Assembly (NCBI RefSeq): GCF_031157275.1
Contig: NZ_JAVIFW010000020.1
Location: forward strand, 1-64,000
DNA length: 64,000 nt
DNA from: Streptomyces sp. LHD-70
GTDB taxonomy: Bacteria > Actinomycetota > Actinomycetes > Streptomycetales > Streptomycetaceae
Direction: 5' to 3'
Shown here: positions 26,045-34,960 of the stretch, in pieces
Layout: every line of letters starts with the position of its first letter
How positions within the stretch are numbered: position 1 is the stretch's first letter
Translations under genes and position numbers: made by a program
Notes under the pieces: generated by a model
What the model was told of the DNA's origin: nothing
Database searches by the model: none
What the model saw: the letters and a program-made list of their open reading frames with translations, nothing else

Positions 26045-27541
26045 TCACGTACGCAGGGCCCTCGTAGCCCTCGTAGCCCTCGTACGGAGAGCACCCGCGT
26101 CGGAGGCGTACGTGCCGGAGCTGCGCGCGTCTCGCACCCCGACGACCGCCACCACCAGCGCCGGTACCACCAGGAGCGCCGACACCGCGAACGCCGTGCC
26201 CAGACCGTCTGCCGAAGTGGTCCCCGTAGCAAGGGAGTTGACCACCGCGACCGCCAGCGCGAGGCCTAGGGCCGCGCCCAGTTGGCCCGCCGACTGCACC
26301 ACGCCCGCCGCGAGCCCCGCATGCTGCCCCGTGAACGGGGTGAGGGCCAGGACCTCGCAGGCCATCCAGACGAGGGGCAGCCCGGCCCCGGTCAGCGCGA
26401 TGCCGGGCAGCACGCCCGTGACGTACTGCGAGGCCGGGGTCAGGCCGGAGAGCAGCAGCAGGCCCGCCGCGACGAGGGCGGCGCCCACGGCGCACGGCAG
26501 GCCGGGCCCGCGCCGGGCGAGCACCCGGCTGCAGCCGCGCCCGACGAGGATGATCCCGCCGACCATGGGCAGCAGCGCACACCCGGCGAGCGCCGGGCTG
26601 TACTGCTGCGCCTGCTGCAGATGGGCGCTGCCGAGGAAGACCACGGGCGCGGTGGCGGCGGAGACGGCGAGTATGCCCACGGCGCCGGCCACGAGGGGGA
26701 GTCGGGTGAGGACCGCCCGCGGCAGCAGCGGATCGCGCCCGAGCCGCTGCCGCAGCACGAACAGCACCCCGAGTACGAGACCGGCCCCGAGGGCGTGCAG
26801 GACGGTGCGGTCGCCGCCGTGCTCGGAGAAGCGGACCAGGGCGTACACGAACGCGAGCAGCGCGCCCGTCAGCGTGACGGCCCCGGCCAGGTCGAGCCGT
26901 GTGCCGGGCAGCGGGCGCGGGTCGGGCAGCGCGGTGCCGCGGACCATGAGCAGGGCGGCGGCCACGAGCGGCACGTTGAGGTAGAACGCCCAGCGCCAGT
27001 CGAAGCCGCTGACCACGAGCCCGCCGAGCAGTACGCCCGCCACCGAGCCGAGTCCGCCGGTGGCCGCCCACAGGGCGAGGGCGCGGGTGCGCTGGGCCCG
27101 GCCCGGGGTCGCGGCGAGCAGCAGCGACATCGCGGCCGGTACGAGCACCGCGGCCGTGAGCGCCTGCAACGCCCGTGCGCCGACGAGGAGTTCACCCGTG
27201 GGCGCGGCCCCGCACGCGGCCGAGGCGAGCGCGAACCCGGCCAGGGCGCGCAGGAAGAGGCGGCGCGCGCCGGCCAGGTCGGCGAGGCGCCCGCCGAGGA
27301 GTTGCAGGGCGCCGACCAGCAGGACGTAGATGTTGGTCACCCAGTGCACACCCGTGAGGGTCATGGACAGCTCGCCGCGGATCTCGGGCAGCGCGAGCGA
27401 CACGATGCCGGCGTCGGCGTTGGCGAGCGCGGGGGCCAGGGCGACCAGGAACAGCAGTCGACGCGGCGGCCGGGCCGGCTCGGTGGACGTCGCGCTCCGA
27501 CCGGCCCCGGGGATCGGTTCGACGGACGTGGTCAAGGCCAT
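26045..27541 (-). CDS. MFS multidrug exporter, DHA2 (14-helix) type
   Basis: A 498-residue transporter. LLFLVALAPALANADAGIVSLALPEI is helix 1, with the Asp typical of the family (usually LDxTIVNVALP). Helices 2 to 5 contain LLGGRLADLAGARRLF and the GGLGSVAGVLLGGLV motif C of drug:H+ antiporters. About 14 hydrophobic segments can be counted. GGAG precedes ATG 27541. The C-terminal tail LRTRATRATRALRT comes from a short tandem repeat. It is a good candidate for export of the cluster product. Confidence 0.85.
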   Translation of the reverse strand: MALTTSVEPIPGAGRSATSTEPARPPRRLLFLVALAPALANADAGIVSLALPEIRGELSMTLTGVHWVTNIYVLLVGALQLLGGRLADLAGARRLFLRALAGFALASAACGAAPTGELLVGARALQALTAAVLVPAAMSLLLAATPGRAQRTRALALWAATGGLGSVAGVLLGGLVVSGFDWRWAFYLNVPLVAAALLMVRGTALPDPRPLPGTRLDLAGAVTLTGALLAFVYALVRFSEHGGDRTVLHALGAGLVLGVLFVLRQRLGRDPLLPRAVLTRLPLVAGAVGILAVSAATAPVVFLGSAHLQQAQQYSPALAGCALLPMVGGIILVGRGCSRVLARRGPGLPCAVGAALVAAGLLLLSGLTPASQYVTGVLPGIALTGAGLPLVWMACEVLALTPFTGQHAGLAAGVVQSAGQLGAALGLALAVAVVNSLATGTTSADGLGTAFAVSALLVVPALVVAVVGVRDARSSGTYASDAGALRTRATRATRALRT

Positions 27542-27902
27542 GTCGGCTCCGTGAGTCGGCTGGAGCCGCGTACGACGGCATGCCGCGGCCCAGCGGCGAG
27601 CAGTGAGAGGTGCGCACAGCGGGTGCGCGGCACGCCCGGCAGCAGAGGGGCCGGGCGCCAACGGCCCCACGCAGAGGGGGCGTTGGTCCACCGGGGGCAG
27701 TCGGTGGAGGAGGAAGAGGAGCAAAGAGAAGTTCGAGAAAAGGGCGAGTGCGGGCTCGCCTGGCCCGCCCGCCGGGGGGAGGCGGCGGGCGGGGGCCTCG
27801 GTGTCGGAGGCGACTCGCGCGGGGGCGAGTGGTGTGGGCAGTGCGGACCGGGACTGGGATCGGGACCGGACCGGGCGCGGCCCGGAACTCGGCCCCTCGA
27901 AC

Positions 27903-27945
27903 GCCGCAAGGGCTGAATTCACCAGCCCAATTCAGCCCTTGCGGC
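27903..27945. terminator. Strong hairpin downstream of the SDR gene
   Basis: Perfect 17-base arms (27903-27919 and 27929-27945) with a 9-base loop lie beyond the 3' end of the minus-strand SDR gene at 28016. The arms are unusually AT-containing for this DNA (CAAGGGCTGAATT). The element fits a terminator that separates the SDR gene from the MFS gene. The remaining bases of the 27542-28015 gap show no gene. Confidence 0.75.
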
Positions 27946-27957
27946 CAAGACGCCCCG

Positions 27958-28020
27958 GAACTCGGAGAACTCGGAGAACTCAGTGAACTCAGAGAACTCG
28001 GCGAACTCGGCGAACTCAGA
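27958..28020 (+). repeat. Seven 9-base repeats of GAACTC
   Basis: GAACTC recurs at 27958, 27967, 27976, 27985, 27994, 28003 and 28012, each followed by a variable three-base spacer (CGGA/CAGT-like). The array covers the last codons and stop of the SDR gene and the space before its terminator. It looks like slippage-generated sequence. Confidence 0.8.
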
Positions 28021-28822
28021 GCTCCTTGAGGAGCCCGCCGTCCACGACGAAGTCGGAGCCCGTGGTGCTGCCCGAGCGCGGCGACGCGAGCAGCACGACC
28101 GCGTCGGCGACCTCCTGCGGCTCCACGAACCGGCCGGTGCTCAGGTTCAGCATCTCCGGGACGACGGAGTTGATGACGCTGTCACGGTCGGTGCCGGCCT
28201 GCGCGGCGATCGCGTCGGCGACACCGCCCTCCTCGGTCCACCACGGGGTGCGCACGACACCGGGGGAGACGGTGTTCACGCGGATGCCCTGCGGGGCGAA
28301 CTCGCCCGAGAGGACCTTGGTCAGGTTGCTCAGACCGGCCTTGGCCGCGCCGTAGTCCACGTTGATCGGCGAGGGCTGCTTGGCGTTGGCCGTGGAGATG
28401 TTGACGATCGAGCCGCCGCCGCGCTCCAGGAGCTTCGGGATGGCGGCGCGGATCGCGCGCACCGGCGTGAGCAGGTTGAAGTCGACCATCGCACGCCACT
28501 CCTCGTCGGAGGCGTGCAGGAACGAGCCGCGGGGCAGGGTCACGCCGGGCGGCGGGCCGCCGGCGTTGTTCACGAGGATGTCGAGCCCGCCGAACACCTC
28601 GACGGCACGCTCCACGGCGGCCTCGGGCGCGGACTGGTCCGTGAAGTCGGCGGAGAAGTGGACCAGGTTGGGGCCGGCCAGCTTGTCCAGGTCGGGGCTG
28701 GTCTTGCGGGAGACGGCCAGGACCTTGGCGCCCTCGTCGAGCAGGGTGCGGGTGATGGCGAGCCCAATGCCCTTGGAGGCGCCCGTGACGAGGGCGACGC
28801 GGCCGGAAAGCTGCAGATCCAT
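28016..28822 (-). CDS. SDR-family oxidoreductase
   Basis: A 268-residue classical SDR. It has VALVTGASKGIGLAI (NAD(P) site), NNAG at about 86-89, SIVNISTANA and the catalytic YGAAKAG. Its closing TTGSDFVVDGG is typical of 3-oxoacyl-reductase-like enzymes. It would reduce a ketone or oxidise an alcohol with NAD(P)H. It stands between the cupin gene and the exporter on the same strand, about 200 bases from the cupin, and may tailor the product. Substrate unknown. Confidence 0.85.
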   Translation of the reverse strand: MDLQLSGRVALVTGASKGIGLAITRTLLDEGAKVLAVSRKTSPDLDKLAGPNLVHFSADFTDQSAPEAAVERAVEVFGGLDILVNNAGGPPPGVTLPRGSFLHASDEEWRAMVDFNLLTPVRAIRAAIPKLLERGGGSIVNISTANAKQPSPINVDYGAAKAGLSNLTKVLSGEFAPQGIRVNTVSPGVVRTPWWTEEGGVADAIAAQAGTDRDSVINSVVPEMLNLSTGRFVEPQEVADAVVLLASPRSGSTTGSDFVVDGGLLKEL

Positions 28823-28920
28823 GAGGTTCCTTCACCGTGGGAGGAAGCCGCCCACCGGGGGCGGGGAGCGCTGTTGCGTGCGCTCTCACTGAGTGGAACA
28901 CCGGTTTCCCGGAAGGTGTT

Positions 28921-28965
28921 GCACCCGCGCCCGCACCCCCGCGCCCGCACCCCCGCGCCCGCACC
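28921..28965. repeat. Short GC tandem repeat
   Basis: About three copies of a 14-base unit (CCCGCGCCCGCACC) lie between the SDR and cupin genes. No coding function was seen. Confidence 0.6.
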
Positions 28966-29026
28966 CTGTGGCGCACCCCTGTGGCCAAGAGAGCCACGAG
29001 AGCACGCACGCGCCGTCCGGCCCAGG

Positions 29027-29653
29027 TCATGCGTGCCAGCGCGCCACTTCCTCCGGCAGCGTCTCAAGCTCGGCCGTCTCGGACGGCTTGCGGTTCATGT
29101 ACTCCGGGTCGCAGCCCTTGTGGCCGAGCATCCGGGCCACCGGGGCGAGCACCGTGAACAGGGCCCGCTGCAGCGCCCACGGCGGCGAAGTGAACCGTAC
29201 GACGTCCCCGAACTCCAGTGTGGTGACGGCCTGTTGGAGCAGCTTCGGCATGCCTTCCGCGGTGGTGCGGCCGTCCTGGGCCAGGCCGAAGAGCTGACGC
29301 AGCACCAGCTGCTCGAAGCGGTCGCTGTTCTTGCGGACCTCGCAGATGTGGAAGGACTCCTCACCGCTGCAGTTCCACCAGCGGTGCTTGATGCCGGGCT
29401 GGATGAGCACGCTCTGGCCCGGCTCGTCGAGGATCACCTGACGCCCGCCTATCAGGAACGCCACCTTCCCCCGGACCAGGGTGAACCGCTCCTCGCTCAC
29501 CGGGTGCAGATGCTCCCCGGAGACGGCGCCGCCCGGCTTGGCGTACACGTCCATGACGGTGCGCGCACCGCCCGTGTGCGAGGACGGTGTGCGGATCACC
29601 ACCCGCTCCCCGCAGCGCGGATTCTCGTAGACCTCGCCCACTTCGACGGTCAT
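29027..29653 (-). CDS. Cupin-domain protein
   Basis: A 208-residue protein with a single cupin barrel in the N-terminal half. The metal-binding first motif reads GEHLHPVSEERFTLVRGKVAF, with two His and a Glu. The second is PGIKHRWWNCSGEESFHI, with the later His. The C-terminal half is helical and ends with PEEVARWHA. Cupins of this kind are dioxygenases, isomerases or small-molecule binders. Its position among redox tailoring genes suggests action on the aromatic intermediate, but the reaction cannot be named. GGGAG lies upstream of ATG 29653. Confidence 0.8.
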   Translation of the reverse strand: MTVEVGEVYENPRCGERVVIRTPSSHTGGARTVMDVYAKPGGAVSGEHLHPVSEERFTLVRGKVAFLIGGRQVILDEPGQSVLIQPGIKHRWWNCSGEESFHICEVRKNSDRFEQLVLRQLFGLAQDGRTTAEGMPKLLQQAVTTLEFGDVVRFTSPPWALQRALFTVLAPVARMLGHKGCDPEYMNRKPSETAELETLPEEVARWHA

Positions 29654-29673
29654 GGCCGGTCTCCCTCTCCTTG

Positions 29674-29733
29674 TTCGCCGTACGGCAGATCGTCGTGCGG
29701 CATTTCGCCGTACGGCAGGTCGTCGTACGGCAT
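29674..29733. repeat. 30-base direct repeat upstream of the cupin gene
   Basis: Two tandem copies (29674-29703 and 29704-29733) share TTCGCCGTACGGCA and CGTCGT-CGGCAT with three differences. Each contains the palindrome TGCCGTACGGCA in part. They sit immediately upstream of the cupin ribosome binding site and may bind a regulator. Confidence 0.7.
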
Positions 29734-29781
29734 GTCCTGACGCCTCGATGGTGAGCGGATACTTTCGGCCGCACACTCCCA

Positions 29782-29832
29782 ATCTTGCGGTCGCTTTTCG
29801 GACGGAGTAATTCCGGTGAACGACCGCAAGAT
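29782..29832. repeat. Inverted repeat upstream of the secreted oxidase
   Basis: ATCTTGCGGTCG (29782-29793) and its exact complement (29821-29832) are separated by 27 bases. The element lies about 200 bases before the oxidase start, between divergent genes. It may be an operator. The rest of the region 29734-30033 holds no gene I recognise. Confidence 0.55.
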
Positions 29833-30033
29833 CCGGGAGGTTTGAACCGGGATCGGCTCCGTACGCTCACCGGCAGGCGTTGATCAGTTGTGTCGGTATC
29901 GGCACCGAATTGCACAGAACTTTCGTGTCCGCTGCGGTTCTCTTGTCCTGCCCTTTTCCTGGGCCTGACCCGGCCACTGATCTACTCGGCTTTCAGTCCT
30001 TCGGCAACATGTTCAAGAACGGGTGGATTGCGC

Positions 30034-31725
30034 ATGGCGCAGAACAAGCACGGAAAGCATGGAATAGGCCGCAGGCGGCTGTTCACCTCCGCCGCCGCCA
30101 TCGGCGGCACGGCGGCCCTGTCCGCCGCCGGCACCCGGGCCCTCGCCGGACCCCCGGCCGCCGCCGTGGACCCGAAGGTCTTCGGCCCGGTGGCGATCTC
30201 CGCCTCCGACGCCCAGTACACCGACCTGGTGCACGGCGCCAACCAGCGGTACGTAGGCAAGCCCGAGGCGGTCTACCTGGTGGACTCCGTCGACCAGGTC
30301 GCCGGTGTCGTGCAGAAGGCCGTCGACGGCAAGAAGCGGCTCACGGTGCGCTCCGGCGGCCACTGCCTGGAGGACTGGGTCTTCAACGCCGACGTCCAGG
30401 TCGTCCTGGACCTCTCCAAGCTGAACAAGGTCTACTTCGACTCCGAGTCGAACGCCGTCGCCGTCGAGACCGGCGCCCAGCTGCTCGACGTGTACCAGCT
30501 GCTCTACCAGGCGTGGGGCGTGACCGTACCCGGCGGCATCTGCCACTCCGTCGCCGCCGGCGGGCATGTCAGCGGCGGCGGCTGGGGCATGCTCTGCCGC
30601 CAGCTCGGCCTGGTCAGCGACTATCTGTACGCGGTCGAGGTGGTCGTCGTCGGCGCCGACGGCAAGGTCCGCACCGTGAAGGCCACCCGCGAGAAGGACG
30701 ACCCGGAGCGCGATCTGTGGTGGGCGCACGCGGGCGGCGGCGGAGGCAACTTCGGCGTCGTCACGCGCTACTGGTTCCGCAGCCCCGGCGCGACCGGCGA
30801 CAGCCCCAAGGAACTGCTGCCGAAGCCGCCCAGCCACGTCTACCTCAGCGCCGTCTCCTGGCCCTGGGCCGACATGACGGCCGACCGCTTCAAGACCCTG
30901 GTGCAGAACTACGGCGCGTACTTCACCGCGAACAGCGGACCCGACGCCCCGCAGCTCGCCCTCGCCAGCTTCCTCGCCCTCACCCACAAGTCCGCCGGAC
31001 AGCTCGGCATGGTCACCCAGGTCGACGCGACCGTCCCCGGCGCCCGCGAGATGCTCAGCGACTACCTCGCCGCCATCAACAAGGGCCTCGGCCTCTCCCA
31101 GGGCGCCCTGACCCGGTCCATGGGCGAGTTCGGGCCGATGGCCGAGTTCGCCGAGCCGCGCAAGCTGCCCTGGCTGGACGCCACCCGCTATCTGGCGCTG
31201 ACCAACCTGAACATCACCGACCCCACGTACCGCCAGGAGTACAAGTCCTCCTACATGCGGGCCAACTTCCCCGACGCGCAGGCCGCGACGCTCTACAAGC
31301 ACCTGAGCCGCGACGACGTGACGCTGCCCGGCGGCTCCGTGACGCTGAGCTCCTACGGCGGCAAGGTCAACACCATCGCCCCCGAGGCGATGGCGTACCC
31401 GCACCGCGAGGCCTTCTACAAGATGATGTGGATGTCCCTGTGGCACGACGCCGCCGAGGACGACGCGTACATCGCGTGGAACCGCGAGTTCTACCGCGAG
31501 CTGTACGCGGACACCGGCGGCGTGCCCGTGCCCAACGACGTCACCGACGGCTGCTACGTCAACTACCCCGACAACGACCTGCACGACCCGCAGTACAACA
31601 GCTCCGCCACGCCGTGGCACGAGCTCTACTACCGCGGCAACTACCCGAAGCTCCAGCAGGTCAAGAAGCGGTACGACCCCACGGACTTCTTCCGCCACGC
31701 GCAGTCGATACGGCTGCCCGCCTGA
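30034..31725 (+). CDS. Tat-exported berberine-bridge-type FAD oxidase
   Basis: A 563-residue FAD-linked oxidase. The N-terminus HGIGRRRLFTSAAAIGGTAALSAAG is a twin-arginine signal peptide, so it probably acts outside the cytoplasmic membrane. The FAD domain carries RSGGH (His110) and GGIC (Cys170) followed by GGHVSGGGWG, the two residues that attach FAD covalently in berberine-bridge enzymes. A C-terminal BBE motif is present: NYPDNDLHDPQYNSSATPWHELYYRGNYPKLQQVKKRYDP. ATG 30034 gives the signal peptide directly. It may perform the last oxidation after export. Confidence 0.88.
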   Translation: MAQNKHGKHGIGRRRLFTSAAAIGGTAALSAAGTRALAGPPAAAVDPKVFGPVAISASDAQYTDLVHGANQRYVGKPEAVYLVDSVDQVAGVVQKAVDGKKRLTVRSGGHCLEDWVFNADVQVVLDLSKLNKVYFDSESNAVAVETGAQLLDVYQLLYQAWGVTVPGGICHSVAAGGHVSGGGWGMLCRQLGLVSDYLYAVEVVVVGADGKVRTVKATREKDDPERDLWWAHAGGGGGNFGVVTRYWFRSPGATGDSPKELLPKPPSHVYLSAVSWPWADMTADRFKTLVQNYGAYFTANSGPDAPQLALASFLALTHKSAGQLGMVTQVDATVPGAREMLSDYLAAINKGLGLSQGALTRSMGEFGPMAEFAEPRKLPWLDATRYLALTNLNITDPTYRQEYKSSYMRANFPDAQAATLYKHLSRDDVTLPGGSVTLSSYGGKVNTIAPEAMAYPHREAFYKMMWMSLWHDAAEDDAYIAWNREFYRELYADTGGVPVPNDVTDGCYVNYPDNDLHDPQYNSSATPWHELYYRGNYPKLQQVKKRYDPTDFFRHAQSIRLPA

Positions 31726-31732
31726 ACCCGCC

Positions 31733-31764
31733 GGCGGCCGTACCGCGGTTCCGGTACGGCCGCC
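31733..31764. terminator. Bidirectional hairpin between convergent genes
   Basis: Perfect 13-base arms (31733-31745 and 31752-31764) with a 6-base loop lie between the oxidase stop and the 3' end of the methyltransferase gene on the opposite strand. Confidence 0.75.
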
Positions 31765-31787
31765 GCGGCAGGCAGCGCCGAGGGCGC

Positions 31788-32450
31788 TCAGCGCTTGACG
31801 GCGAAGGTCAGCCCGTCGGCGAACGGGATCAGCGCCAGGTCGACCCGCTCGTCCTCGTGCACCTTGCGGTTGAAGGCGCGCAGCGCGGTCGTCTCCGAGT
31901 CCTGCTGCGTCTCGTCGATCACCGCCCCGTGCCACAGCACGTTGTCCACGACCACCAGGCCTCCGGGGCGCAGCAGTTCGAGGGCGGCCTCGTAGTACGC
32001 GTAGTAGTTCTCCTTGTCGGCGTCGATGAAGACGAAGTCGAACGACCCGGCCGCACCCTCCTCCGAAAGGAGCTTCGTGAGCGACTCGCGGGCGTCCCCG
32101 AGCCGGAAGTCGACCTTGTCGGCGACCCCGGCCCGCTTGCAGTGGTCGAGCGCCATCGCGGCCCAGTCCTCGTCGATGTCCAGGGCGACGACCTGGCCGT
32201 CCGAGGGCAGCGCGAGCGCCGTGGACAGCAGGCTGTAGCCGGTGAACACGCCGACCTCCAGCGTGCGGCGGGCGCCGAGCGCCTTCAGCAGGACCGCGAG
32301 GAACTGGCCCTGCTCCGGGGAGATCTGCATCAGGTGCAGCGGCAGCTCCGCGGTCTTCTCGCGCAATTCACGCAGGACGTCGTGTTCCCGTAGGGAGACC
32401 TCCGCGACATAGTCCTGCATGGCCTCGTTGACATCGACCTGGATCCTCAT
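31788..32450 (-). CDS. Caffeoyl-CoA-type O-methyltransferase
   Basis: A 220-residue cation-dependent methyltransferase. It shows QISPEQGQFLAVLLKALGARRTLEVGVFTGYSLLSTALALP (SAM motif I), FDFVFIDADKENYYAYYEAAL (metal and substrate residues) and GGLVVVDNVLWHG. The family methylates one hydroxyl of a catechol. It is divergent from an HpaB/HpaC-like pair that would create a catechol, which suggests hydroxylation followed by O-methylation. A consensus-like promoter drives it (32494-32522). Confidence 0.9.
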   Translation of the reverse strand: MRIQVDVNEAMQDYVAEVSLREHDVLRELREKTAELPLHLMQISPEQGQFLAVLLKALGARRTLEVGVFTGYSLLSTALALPSDGQVVALDIDEDWAAMALDHCKRAGVADKVDFRLGDARESLTKLLSEEGAAGSFDFVFIDADKENYYAYYEAALELLRPGGLVVVDNVLWHGAVIDETQQDSETTALRAFNRKVHEDERVDLALIPFADGLTFAVKR

Positions 32451-32493
32451 CCCTGCCACCCTCGGATCGGAGACTCGAATACGAACTCCGGTC

Positions 32494-32522
32494 ATTAGAG
32501 CCAGCGGGAAAGAGACCGTCAA
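32494..32522 (-). promoter_or_regulatory. Promoter of the catechol O-methyltransferase
   Basis: On the minus strand TTGACG (32522-32517) and TCTAAT (32499-32494) are separated by 17 bases, about 45 bases upstream of the start codon. The -35 box lies in a small inverted repeat (TCAAG-N5-CTTGA) that could be an operator shared with the divergent hpaC-like gene. Confidence 0.6.
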
Positions 32523-32670
32523 GGCGCTCTTGACCGGTTCGATAGCGGCCGTCGAGATCCCGGAAAACGCCTGTACCGATCCTTGAGCGGCTGCTGCGAA
32601 AATTGGTCGCGTCGTAATTCCCGCAGGCCGCAGCGGAGTTGTCCCGGGATTTCGCCGAGGGGAGAAATTC

Positions 32671-33234
32671 ATGAGCACCGCCGCACGGAGTTTCAGGGAC
32701 TGCCTCGGCCGGTTCGCCTCGGGTGTCACCGTCGTCACCGTGCGCTCCGGTGAGGCCGTGCACGGCGCCACGGTCAGCTCCTTCACCTCCGTCTCCCTCG
32801 AACCGCCGCTGGTCATGGTCAGCCTCGACCGGCGCAGCCGCATGTGCGCAGCCCTCGACGGAGCCGGCTTCGGCATCAACATCCTCGCCGCCGGCCAGCA
32901 GGACCTCGCCCTGCACTTCGCCGGCCGCCCCGCGCAGCCCGCCGCCCCCGTGCTCTGGGAGCCCTCCGACGGAGCCCCGCGCCTGGCCGGCGCGGCGGCC
33001 TACCTCGACTGCACCTCCTGGGCGGCCTACGACGGCGGCGACCACGTGCTGTACGTCGGCGCGGTGCGCTCCTTCGACTCCGACGACCGCGAGCCACTCG
33101 TCTTCCACGGGGGTGCCTTCCGCGCTCTCGACCGGTCGCCGAAGGAATCGGCGTGGACCGGATCCCTCGACGGCCCCGCGGACGGTGCCTGGGCGCCCGG
33201 CGTCACGGCACTCCTGACCTCCCTGGGCCACTGA
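32671..33234 (+). CDS. hpaC: Flavin reductase of a two-component monooxygenase (HpaC-like)
   Basis: A 187-residue flavin reductase-like protein: FRDCLGRFASGVTVVTV, the SSFTSVSLEPPLVMVSLD flavin-binding segment, and FGINILAAGQ. It supplies reduced flavin to a partner oxygenase. The HpaB-like gene follows after 17 bases. GGGGAG precedes ATG 32671. Confidence 0.88.
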   Translation: MSTAARSFRDCLGRFASGVTVVTVRSGEAVHGATVSSFTSVSLEPPLVMVSLDRRSRMCAALDGAGFGINILAAGQQDLALHFAGRPAQPAAPVLWEPSDGAPRLAGAAAYLDCTSWAAYDGGDHVLYVGAVRSFDSDDREPLVFHGGAFRALDRSPKESAWTGSLDGPADGAWAPGVTALLTSLGH

Positions 33235-33251
33235 CCGGACAAGGACACCTG

Positions 33252-34877
33252 ATGACCTCACAGCACCCCGACACCCCCGACACCCCCGACAGCGCCGCCA
33301 CCCCCGCGACCCCCGCCACCGCGCCCCCCGGCGCCCCCAAGACCCGCCCGATGACCGGCGACGAGTACCTCGCGAGCCTCGACGACGACCGCGAGATCTA
33401 CCTCTACGGCGACCGCGTCAAGAAGGTCACCGAACACCCGGCGTTCGCCAACTCGGCCCGCATGACCGCCCGCCTCTACGACGCGCTGCACGACCCGGCC
33501 ACCCACGACGTGCTCACCACCCGCACCGACACCGGCAGCGACGGCTACACCCACAAGTTCTTCCGCACCCCGCGCAGCGTCCAGGACATGGTCGAGGACC
33601 GCGACGCGATCGCCCAGTGGGCCCGGCTCACGTACGGCTGGATGGGCCGCAGCCCCGACTACAAGGCCGCGTTCCTCGGCACCCTCGGCGCCAACTCCGA
33701 CTACTACGCGCCGTTCCAGGACAACGCGAAGCGCTGGTACAAGGAGTCCCAGGAGAAGGTGCTCTTCTGGAACCACGCGATCATCCACCCGCCCGTCGAC
33801 AGGCACCGCTCCGCCGAAGACGTCAAGGACGTCTTCGTACACGTGGAGAAGGAGACCGACGCCGGGCTGATCGTCAGCGGCGCCAAGGTCGTCGCCACCG
33901 GATCGGCGATCACCCACTTCAACTTCATCTCGCACTACGGACTCCCGCTGAAGAAGAAGGAGTTCGCGCTCGTCGCCACCATCCCCATGGGCGCGCCCGG
34001 CCTCAAGCTGATCTGCCGGCCCTCGTACTCCGCCAGCGCCGCCGTCATGGGCAGCCCCTTCGACTACCCGCTCTCCTCCCGCCTGGACGAGAACGACACC
34101 ATCTTCGTCCTCGACAAGGTCCTCATCCCCTGGGAGAACGTCTTCCTGTACGGCGACGTCGACCAGGTCAACGGATTCGCCCCCAAGTCCGGCTTCATCC
34201 CCCGGCTCACCTTCCACGGCTGCATCCGCCTCGCCGTGAAGATCGACTTCATCGCCGGGCTGCTCGCCAAGGCCGTCGAGATGACCGGCACCAAGGACTT
34301 CCGCGGCATCCAGTCCCGCGTCGGCGAGGTCCTCGCCTGGCGCAACATGTTCTGGGCCCTGACCGACGCCTCCGCCCGCAACCCCGAGGAGTGGAAGGAC
34401 GGCGCCCTGCTGCCGCGCCTCGACTACGGGATGGCGTACCGCTGGTTCATGACCATCGGCTACCCGCGCATCAAGGAGATCATCGAGCAGGACGTCGCCA
34501 GCGGCCTGATCTACGTCAACTCCAGCGCGGACGACTTCAAGAACCCCCAGATCCGCCCCTACCTCGACAAGTACGTGCGCGGCTCCAACGGCTACGACTC
34601 CGTCGAGCGGGTCAAGCTGATGAAGCTGCTTTGGGACGCGGTCGGCACCGAGTTCGGCGGGCGGCACGAGCTCTACGAGCGCAACTACTCCGGCAACCAC
34701 GAGGCCGTGCGCTCCGACATCTTCATGACGCAGCTGGAGTCCGGCCAGATCGCCCAGTACACCGGCTTCGCGGAGCAATGCCTGAACGAGTACGACCTCG
34801 ACGGCTGGACCGTGCCCGACCTGGACTCCTTCGACCGGCTCCGCAAGGGCACCGCCGACTTCCTCAACGGCGCCTGA
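33252..34877 (+). CDS. hpaB: 4-hydroxyphenylacetate 3-monooxygenase-like oxygenase (HpaB)
   Basis: A 541-residue FADH2-using phenol hydroxylase. After a Pro/Thr-rich start come MTGDEYLASLDDDREIYLYGDRV, the conserved N-terminal HpaB motif, then ALGANSDYY-like and ITHFNFISHYG segments. The FAD-binding region includes GSPFDYPLSSRLDENDTIFVLDKVLIPWENVF. It adds a hydroxyl ortho to a phenolic OH. In this locus a 4-hydroxybenzoate- or tyrosine-like ring is the obvious substrate. AGGA precedes ATG 33252. HpaB-type enzymes also act in many antibiotic pathways. Confidence 0.9.
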   Translation: MTSQHPDTPDTPDSAATPATPATAPPGAPKTRPMTGDEYLASLDDDREIYLYGDRVKKVTEHPAFANSARMTARLYDALHDPATHDVLTTRTDTGSDGYTHKFFRTPRSVQDMVEDRDAIAQWARLTYGWMGRSPDYKAAFLGTLGANSDYYAPFQDNAKRWYKESQEKVLFWNHAIIHPPVDRHRSAEDVKDVFVHVEKETDAGLIVSGAKVVATGSAITHFNFISHYGLPLKKKEFALVATIPMGAPGLKLICRPSYSASAAVMGSPFDYPLSSRLDENDTIFVLDKVLIPWENVFLYGDVDQVNGFAPKSGFIPRLTFHGCIRLAVKIDFIAGLLAKAVEMTGTKDFRGIQSRVGEVLAWRNMFWALTDASARNPEEWKDGALLPRLDYGMAYRWFMTIGYPRIKEIIEQDVASGLIYVNSSADDFKNPQIRPYLDKYVRGSNGYDSVERVKLMKLLWDAVGTEFGGRHELYERNYSGNHEAVRSDIFMTQLESGQIAQYTGFAEQCLNEYDLDGWTVPDLDSFDRLRKGTADFLNGA

Positions 34878-34960
34878 AACGCGTCGAGTCGGCGCGGTGT
34901 TACAGAGGGTGGCGGCGTACCGGTGCGCCGCCACCCGCACCCCGATCCCAAGAGGTGGAG

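Noticed and set aside
29880..32393. Long overlapping plus-strand frame across the exported oxidase and beyond
   Set aside because: Arg/Pro-rich sequence without domains. The oxidase frame has the Tat signal and FAD motifs, so this is a shadow.
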